Shown here: positions 57,296 through 64,000 of the stretch, piece after piece
Layout of the letters: the number at the start of each line of letters is the position of its first letter
Position numbering within the stretch: the first letter of the stretch is position 1
Assembly (NCBI GenBank): GCA_964036665.1
Contig: OZ038532.1
Location: 12,046,537 to 12,110,536 of the forward strand
Direction: 5' to 3'
Length of the DNA: 64,000 nucleotides
Source of the DNA: Gordius sp. MW1
Lineage: Eukaryota > Nematomorpha > Gordioida > Gordea > Gordiidae
Notes under the pieces: model-generated
The model's database searches: none
Told to the model about the DNA's origin: nothing
Seen by the model: the letters and a program-made list of their open reading frames with translations, nothing else
Translations under genes and position numbers: made by a program

Positions 57296-60025
57296 AAAAA
57301 AAATGTACGAAATAAAAATTTATCCTGTTTTATTAAAAAAATTAAATAAGTGTTAAAAAATCCAAATGGCAAATTTTTATATTTTTTGAAAAACTTTAAT
57401 ACACAAACTTTTTAGAGATTCAGCGGGACACGACATCTCATTGACAGTATAAAAATTTGAATATAGAAAACATTTTATATGGAAAGTGCAGACTAATAAA
57501 ACTATAAATAACTTTGAACTATTGAAAATTATTTTTTTCTAGCAAATTGTAGCATTTGTATCAAATTCACTGTGTTTGTCAACTAAAGACTTAGAAAATA
57601 GGCCTAGGCTATGTATTCTCGATTCAGAGTGATAAATAACAAAACGTAAAACGCATTTCTTAAACGTTCCATTCCCGAGCGCAATCATCGCGTTCGTTAA
57701 TTTGTGTGTTATTGTTTACAAATTTTTTAAATTCGCCATTTTTGCTTGTTCTAATCCATATGGTAACAACAACATTTTGTGGCAATATAAAGGTATGATA
57801 AATAGATATATTAACTATTTTCCTAGATAAATAATTTTGAATTTTTAATCTTTTCAAACAAGATTTGTTCATTAATTTAACATTTTGTGGCAATAAAAAG
57901 GTATGATAAATAGGTATATTAACTATTTTCCTAGATAAACAATTTTGAATTATTTTCTTAGATCAGTTGCAAAAGAGGTGGGAAAAATAGGCCTAGGCTA
58001 TGTATTCTCGATTCAGAGTGATAAATAACAAAACGTAAAACGCATTTCTTAAACGTTCCATTCCCGAGCGCAATCATCGCGTTCGTTAATTTGTGTGTTA
58101 TTGTTTACAAATTTTTTTAAATTCGCCATTTTTGCTTGTTCTAATCCGTATGGTAACAACAACATTTTGTGGCAATATAAAGGTATGATAAATAGATATA
58201 TTAACTATTATCCTAGATAAATAATTTTGAATTTTTAATCTCTTCAAACAAGATTTGTTCATTCAACATTTTGTGGCAATAAAAAGGTATGATAAATTGA
58301 TATATTAACTATTTTCCTAGATAAATAATTTTGAATTATTTTCCTAGATCAGTTGCAAAAGAGGTGGGAAAAATACATCAACCATTCAAATGTTCATCAT
58401 ATTTGTCTCATTTACTAAAACATCAATCAATAGTTGATTCACCATTGTTTCTTATTGTTTAAAAATAATAAACTGCAGCTCACATATCTGAGTGTTGTTT
58501 TTTTAGAGATTCAATAAATTTCCTAAAAGGTTTGCTGAATTTGGCTCAAATTTAAATAAACTTTATTTTTAAGATAGCATGTTATAAAAAATTAGATTTG
58601 AAAATGCTTTTAACATTTTTATACGTGCATTTTATAAAAAATGAAATAGAAGTTTGTTGGTAACTATCTTGAGTAACTTTAGATTATAACATCAGGTAAA
58701 AAATATTGAAAATGCTTTTGACATTTTTATATGTGCCTTTCATAAAAAATGAAATAGTAGATTGTTGGTAGCTATCTTGAGTAACTTTTAGATTATAACA
58801 TCATTTAAAAAATAAGTTTTGAAAATAGAATTAATAAATTGTTGGTAACTATATGCACAAAGCTTTTGCACTTTTAGAACATACAAGATTCTGATACTAC
58901 CAATTAACTCTTAAAATAGCACTTATATTATGTGACTCTTAATGATATATGTATAAATGTATTCAGATTTTTACAAACTAATATTTAAGGATTTGTCAGA
59001 ATATGTATCAAATTGTAAATTTAATTGTTATACTAATGATTTCTAATGAAAATCATATTATAAATTTGATAAAATACTTAAATGGTCATTCTTATTAATA
59101 TAAATTGCATAGCAATTAATTATTGTAACTCTCCCTGACTCACAAATAGTATTAATATGTTGAATATAACACTGCTAACAACAATAATATGAGCAACAAC
59201 ACAAGGTTTATTGTATTACACGGATAACAAATAAGGTTTCCAACCTCATTAAAAAAAACTTTTAGATGTATGTTGTAAATTCTTAAATACAATGGTTAAT
59301 CAACTATTTATTGATGTTTTAGTAAATGAGACAAATATGTTGAACATTTGAATGGTTGATGTATTTGAATCAACTATTGATTGATGTTTTAGTAAATGAG
59401 ACAAATATGTTGAACCTTTGAATAGTTGATGTATTTTTCCCACCTCTTTTGCAACTGATCTAAGAAAATAATTCAAAATTATTTATCTAGGAAAATAGTT
59501 AATATATCTATTTATCATACCTTTTTATGCCACAAAATGTTGAATTAATGAACAAATCTTGTTTGAAGAGATTAAAAATTCAAAATTATTTATCTAGGAT
59601 AATATTTAATATATCTATTTATCATACCTTTATATTGCCACAAAATGTTATTGTTACCATATGGATTAGAACAAGCAAAAATAGCGAATTTAAAAAAATT
59701 TGTAAACAATAACACACAAATTAACGAACGCGATGATTGCGTTCGGGAATGGAACGTTTAAGAAATGCGTTTTACGTTTTGTTATTTATCACTCTGAATC
59801 GAGAATACATAGCCTAGGCCGGAAAAATACATCAACCATTCAAAGGTTCAACATATTTGTCTCATTTACTAAAACATCAATCAATAGTTGATTCAAATAC
59901 ATCAACCATTCAAATGTTCAACATATTTGTCTCATTTAATAAAACATCAATAAATAGTTGATTAACCATTGTATTTAAGAATTTATAACATATATCTAAT
60001 AGGTTTTTTAATGAGGTTGGAAACT

Positions 60026-60457
60026 GTGGCATAACGCCAATCCCCTCTTAATTTTGGTTTTATCCAGTTTTGGTTGCTTAGTTCTAGTTTTATGATATAG
60101 CTATTTTTCTTCCCCCCTTTCGTGTTTTAATTACTATTCTTGGCTTGTTCAATTACCCCTTTTAGTTTTATTACCCTCCCCTTGCTAGTTGTATGACTAT
60201 TCAAATTTATTGTCACGCAGTCCTAACGCGTTTGTTTGTTATAATCCCCCTCCCCGATCGTGATGGTGTTGTTTACATATTTTCATCTTCAATCACCCCC
60301 CCCCCCCGATCGTTATTGTATGGTTTACCTATTTACATCAACCATCATCATTATTATTCCTGCTATTTAAAGTACGGATTGTTTGTAAAAGGCAGTTATA
60401 TATATTTATGCTATTACTGTTAGTGTAGTTATTAATCATTAATAAATTCGTGTATTG
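60026..60457. other. Unique sequence between foldback and MULE
   Basis: C-rich tracts and an open frame (60,193-60,423) without recognisable similarity. Nothing else was seen. Confidence 0.3.
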
Positions 60458-60574
60458 GAATTAAATGGGACCGGGTCAAAACCGCAGAAAAAAAACAGCA
60501 GAATTGGTCAGAACTGATCAAGACTGGTCAGAACTGGTCAAGATTGAACATCTGTTTATTGATATGATGAATTA

Positions 60575-61200
60575 AAATGTAAGTTTTAACCTATCTTTTA
60601 TTCATAATTTATATTATAGATGTTGTTTACTAATACTTCCATGGATATCATATTATATTTACAATTTTGGAAATAAAGGAAATAGAATTAAAAGTTTTAA
60701 CCTAAAATTCTATTCATAATTTATATTAAAGATGTTGAATACTAATACTTCCATGGATATGATATTATATTTATAATTTTGGAAATAAAGGAAATAGAAT
60801 TTAAGTTTTAACCTATCTTTTATTCATAATTTATATTATAGATGTTGTATACTAATACTTCCATTGATATCATATTATATTTACAATTTTGGAAATAAAG
60901 GAAATAGAATTAAAAGTTTTAACCTAAAATTCTATTCATAATTTATATTAAAGATGTTGAATACTAATACTTCCATGGATATGATATTATATTTATAATT
61001 TTGGAAATAAAGGAAATAGAATTTAAGTTTTAACCTATCTTTTATTCATAATTTATATTATAGATGTTGAATACTAATACTTCCATGGATATGATATTAT
61101 TTTTACAATTTTGGAAATAAAGGAAATAGAATTTAAGTTTTGACCTATCTTTTATTCATAGTTTATATTATAGATGTTGAATACTAATACTTCCATCTTA
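60575..61200. repeat. 110-112-bp tandem repeat inside the MULE
   Basis: Six occurrences of ACTAATACTTCCAT are spaced 112, 110, 112, 110 and 110 bp. The unit also has ATTTTGGAAATAAAGGAAAT and TTATTCATAATTTATATTA. Two alternating unit versions (CTATCTTTTATTC and CTAAAATTCTATTC) suggest that the array grew by copying unit pairs. Confidence 0.92.
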
Positions 61201-61427
61201 GATTGGTGAGGAGGGTTAGTGTTTTAGGTCGGGGTTAGTGTTTTAGGTCAGGGTTAGGGTTATATTGATTATCTAAAAGTCATATTATTCTGCTACTTTT
61301 TAATCCTGCTACTTTGACCCTTTAAAATGTTTTGCCTTTACACTCATTTAAGTTTTTTTTATAAATATTTACTAGATTATAACAGACCAATTTTATTAAT
61401 ATTTACTAAATTATAACAGACAAATAA

Positions 61428-62040
61428 TCAAGTGGTAATAATATTTAACATTGCATCTCTTTCTTTATATTTTAGATAACATGATATTGTTTTTAGAAAT
61501 TGAGATGGGTCTATTTCACTGTTAGTATAATGTTCTTTTAAATTATTGATACAAGATTCTTTGTTGATTTCTTTCTTAGATTTTGGGTTTATTGTTTTTT
61601 CTTGGTTTATTTTATAGATATTTGAGTTAGTTTCTTTCTGTATCTTTTTGAGATAATCAATAAATTGATAAATATTGGGATGGGAAGCCTTTACAAGTTT
61701 CTTTAGCTTATTGTGGAATCCTTCTGTGATTATTAGTTCTTGGGAGATTTGTCTCTTCATATCTTCCCCACATTTCATACTTAAATCGTGCTGCTTCACC
61801 AACCCATGTCTCATTTATATATTTCATATACTTTTCTAATACGGGATTATTAATTTGCTTTGATTCATGATCTAAAGACAAAAATTGTGATTTTACATCC
61901 TGCTCCTTTAAAAATGGCAAAGCCATTAAGCTTCTTATTGTACTATATATATTTTTATTGACTTTATAGTCAATGGCTAACCCTAAAGACTTAGCTTTTT
62001 TGTATAAAGCTTGATAGTGAAAATAACATCCTAATAACAT
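61428..62040 (-). pseudogene. MULE transposase C-terminal region, one frameshift
   Basis: The upstream frame (61,708-62,040) reads GCYFHYQALYKKAKSLGL, LMALPFLKEQDV, NETWVGEAARFKYEMWGRYE and LPRTNNH. The downstream frame (61,428-61,814) continues with TEGFHNKLKKLVKASHPNIYQF. Together these are the last part of a MULE/phantom-type transposase, joined across a frameshift at the TNNHxxEG signature. The N-terminal zinc finger and most of the catalytic domain are absent; the internal repeats occupy that space. Confidence 0.8.
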
Positions 62041-62315
62041 ATAGATTAATTTAATATTAATAAACCTTTTATTCTTCTTGAAGATTTTTTAAATTCTAAC
62101 CAAATATGCATTAAAATCTATATTTTGTATACTTATTCTCTTCTTGCTCAAAAATGAGACAAATTCTTTAAAATAAGACAAGAAAATAACAATTAAATAT
62201 ATGCTGTTTTGTCGTATAATTCTAAAATGTCTATGCGCTTCGCATTTTCCATCCCCCCGACTTTTTCTGCTATTTTTTCATAATTCTGCTATTTTGACCC
62301 CGATTCGAATTAAAT

Positions 62316-62431
62316 TAATAAATTGAGCCCTCCCTTTTGGGGGGAGGACAACAAGAAAACAAATTATTTTTATAACAATCATTCGAGAAATAAAATAAAG
62401 AGAAATTCTATATTTATTAAAGTATAGAAAA
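62316..62431. other. Short G-tract spacer
   Basis: A CCCTCCCTTTTGGGGGGAGG block, also seen near 8,330, before the right foldback arm. Confidence 0.3.
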
Positions 62432-63616
62432 GAAACCTTATTTGTTATCCGTGTAATACAATAAACCTTGTGTTGTTGCTTATATTATTGTTGTTAGTGT
62501 TTCAACATATTAATACTATTTGTGAGTCAGGGAGAGTTACAATTATTAATTGCTATGCAATTTATATTGATAAGAATGACCATTTAAGTATTTTATCAAA
62601 TTTATAATATGATTTTCATTAGAAATCATTAGTATAACAATTTACAATTTTGCATACATATTCTGACAAATCTTTAAATATTAGTTTGTAAAAATCTGAA
62701 TACATTTATACATATTTCATTAAGAGTCACATAATATAAGTGCTGTTTTCTTATTTTAAGAGTTAATTGGTAGTATTAGAATTCCTGTATGTTCTAAAAG
62801 TGCAAAAGCTTTGTGCATATGGTTACCAACAATTTATTAATTCTATTTTCAAAACTTATTTTTTAAATGTTATAATCTAAAAGTTACTCAAGATAGTTAC
62901 CAACAATCTTCTATTTCATTTTTTATAAAAGGCACATATAAAAATGTCAAAAGCATTTTTAATATTTTTTACCTGATGTCATAACCTAAAAGTTACTCAA
63001 GATAGTTACCAACAATCTTCTATTTCATTTTTTATAAAATGCACGTATAAAAATGTCAAAAGCATTTTCAAATCTAATTTTTTATAACATGCTATCTTAA
63101 AAAATACAGTTTATTTAAATTTGAGCCAAATTCAGCAAACCTTTTAGGAAATTTATTGAATCTCTAAAAAAACAACACTCAAATATGTCAGCTGCAGTTT
63201 ATTTTTAAACAATAAAAAACAATGGTGAATTAACTATTGATTGATGTTTTAGTAAATAAGACAAATATGTTGAACATTTGAATGGTTGATGTATTTTTCC
63301 CACCTCTTTTGCAACTGATCTAAGAAAATGATTAAAAATTATTTATCTAGGAAAATAGTTAATATATCAATTTATCATACCTTTTTATTGCCACAAAATG
63401 TTGAATAAATGAACAAATCTTGTTTGAAAAGATTAAAAATTCAAAATTATTTATCTAGGAAAATAGTTAATATATCTATTTATCATACCTTTCTTTTCCC
63501 ACAAAATGTTGTTGTTACCATATGAATTAGAACAAGCAAAAATGGCGAATTTAAAAAAATGTAAACAATAACACACAAATTAACGAACGCGATGATTGCG
63601 CTCGGGAATGGAACGT

Positions 63617-63970
63617 TTAAGGGCTTGTCTTAATATCGGATTCAGATTCGAAACGCGCGATTTTTTTTGTCCATATATCAGATTCAAGCTGATGGTTCAA
63701 ACACGAATGTTATTATTAATTTTACTCCGCCGTTTATTAAAAACAAGTAATAGAAAGAAAACAAGCATAATTTATCAACCGTGATATTTTTGGGGAATAT
63801 AATCACATTTTGGATGATATTGGTAAGAATGAGCAAAATTTTTTTGAATACACCAGAATGTATCCTTCAACATTCTATTACTTATTAAGTCAAATCATTA
63901 AAGATATACAGCATCATAAATCCAAAGTTATTGCCATACCTCCAGCAGAAAGACTTATGTTAACCTTAAG
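63617..63970 (+). mobile_element. PIF/Harbinger-like transposon, left end and first exon
   Basis: The terminus GGGCTTGTCTTAATATCGG starts at 63,620 directly after TTA in an otherwise continuous foldback arm (elsewhere AACGTTTAAGAAATG), consistent with the 3-bp TTA/TAA target of PIF/Harbinger elements. Downstream the frame gives IFGEYNHILDDI, FFEYTRMYPSTFYYLL, then PPAERLMLTLR, followed by a GTAAAA donor. This matches the region upstream of the DDE nuclease in HARBI1-like proteins. One base is out of frame between RKKTSIIYQP and DIFGEY. The rest lies beyond the window edge. Confidence 0.62.
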
Positions 63971-64000
63971 GTAAAATAAATTTTAAATTAAAGAATTATA

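Larger units (their letters stand above)
60458..62315 (-). mobile_element. 1.84-kb MULE-like element with perfect 9-bp duplication
   Basis: The element spans 60,467-62,306 and is bounded by GAATTAAAT on both sides (60,458-60,466 and 62,307-62,315). Its ends are inverted: GACCGGGTCAAAACCGCAG on the left and, inverted, GAATCGGGGTCAAAATAGCAG on the right. It contains an internal tandem array, a telomere-like module at 61,211-61,263, a second MITE-like terminus (61,270-61,318, ending CTACTTTGACCC) and a decayed transposase. It is the likely source family of the MITE at 2.5 kb. Confidence 0.85.
57595..63618. repeat. Nested foldback (inverted-repeat) complex
   Basis: The left arm 57,595-59,240 recurs inverted at about 62,432-63,618. 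In the left arm the outer block of about 390 bp (CCTAGGCTATGTATTCTCGA to AGTTGCAAAAGAGGTGGG) is duplicated in tandem (57,595-57,979 and 57,986-58,375). A further inverted copy of that block lies at 59,440-59,815, inside a smaller palindrome at 59,238-60,025. Recurring words are CATTCCCGAGCGCAATCATC, TTTTGTGGCAATA and ACATCAACCATTCAAA. No transposase belongs clearly to it. The family 5' motif of the Helentron (ATTGCTATGCAATTTATA) also appears once in each arm (59,102 and 62,547). Confidence 0.75.

Overview
The window is AT-rich animal DNA, most likely from an invertebrate. It holds a cytosolic HSP90 gene ending in MEEVD, an ECHDC3-like crotonase gene and a THAP zinc-finger exon, set in a dense mixture of animal-type transposons. 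I cannot name the species. The two recognisable genes have nine resolved introns; eight are 31-46 bp long (five in HSP90 are 36-38 bp) and one is 137 bp. That points to a lineage with very small introns.

Layout. 1-8.4 kb: 3' end of a Helentron-like element, the ECHDC3 gene (minus strand, last exon not found), a 249-bp MULE-type MITE, a decayed Ty3/gypsy gag-pol piece, and hAT and inverted-repeat remnants. 8.4-10.7 kb: a 2.2-kb palindrome whose core is a minisatellite of G and C tracts that reverses orientation in the middle. 10.9-13.4 kb: two Helentron/HINE-type elements with internal repeats. 13.7-16.3 kb: the complete HSP90 gene (minus strand, 6 exons, 726 codons). 16.9-24 kb: hAT elements with clear 8-bp target duplications, an LTR-like remnant and MITEs. 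25-31.2 kb: a decayed RTE-like LINE split by a Helentron and by a precisely bounded Helitron. 31.9-39.1 kb: an R2-like LINE with a restriction-like endonuclease, interrupted near its C-terminus by a nearly intact RTE-like LINE on the other strand with a 14-bp target duplication. 39.3-53.9 kb: four Helitrons of one non-autonomous family (two head to tail), a non-autonomous LTR retrotransposon, hAT MITEs, a THAP exon and a 144-bp tandem array; most of this lies between inverted hAT-like ends at 41.7 and 53.9 kb. 54-64 kb: MULE and hAT-Buster transposase remnants, a 6-kb nested foldback region holding a MULE-like element with a perfect 9-bp target duplication, and the start of a PIF/Harbinger element at the right edge.

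Only HSP90 looks like a complete functional host gene. The rest is best read as layers of nested insertions, whose relative order can often be read from target duplications and interrupted reading frames. I saw no CRISPR array, bacterial operon or confident functional tRNA or rRNA gene. The least ordinary items are the uniformly tiny introns, the G/C-tract palindrome, the Helentron family carrying a tRNA T-arm-like box, and a telomere-like sequence module shared by three DNA elements.
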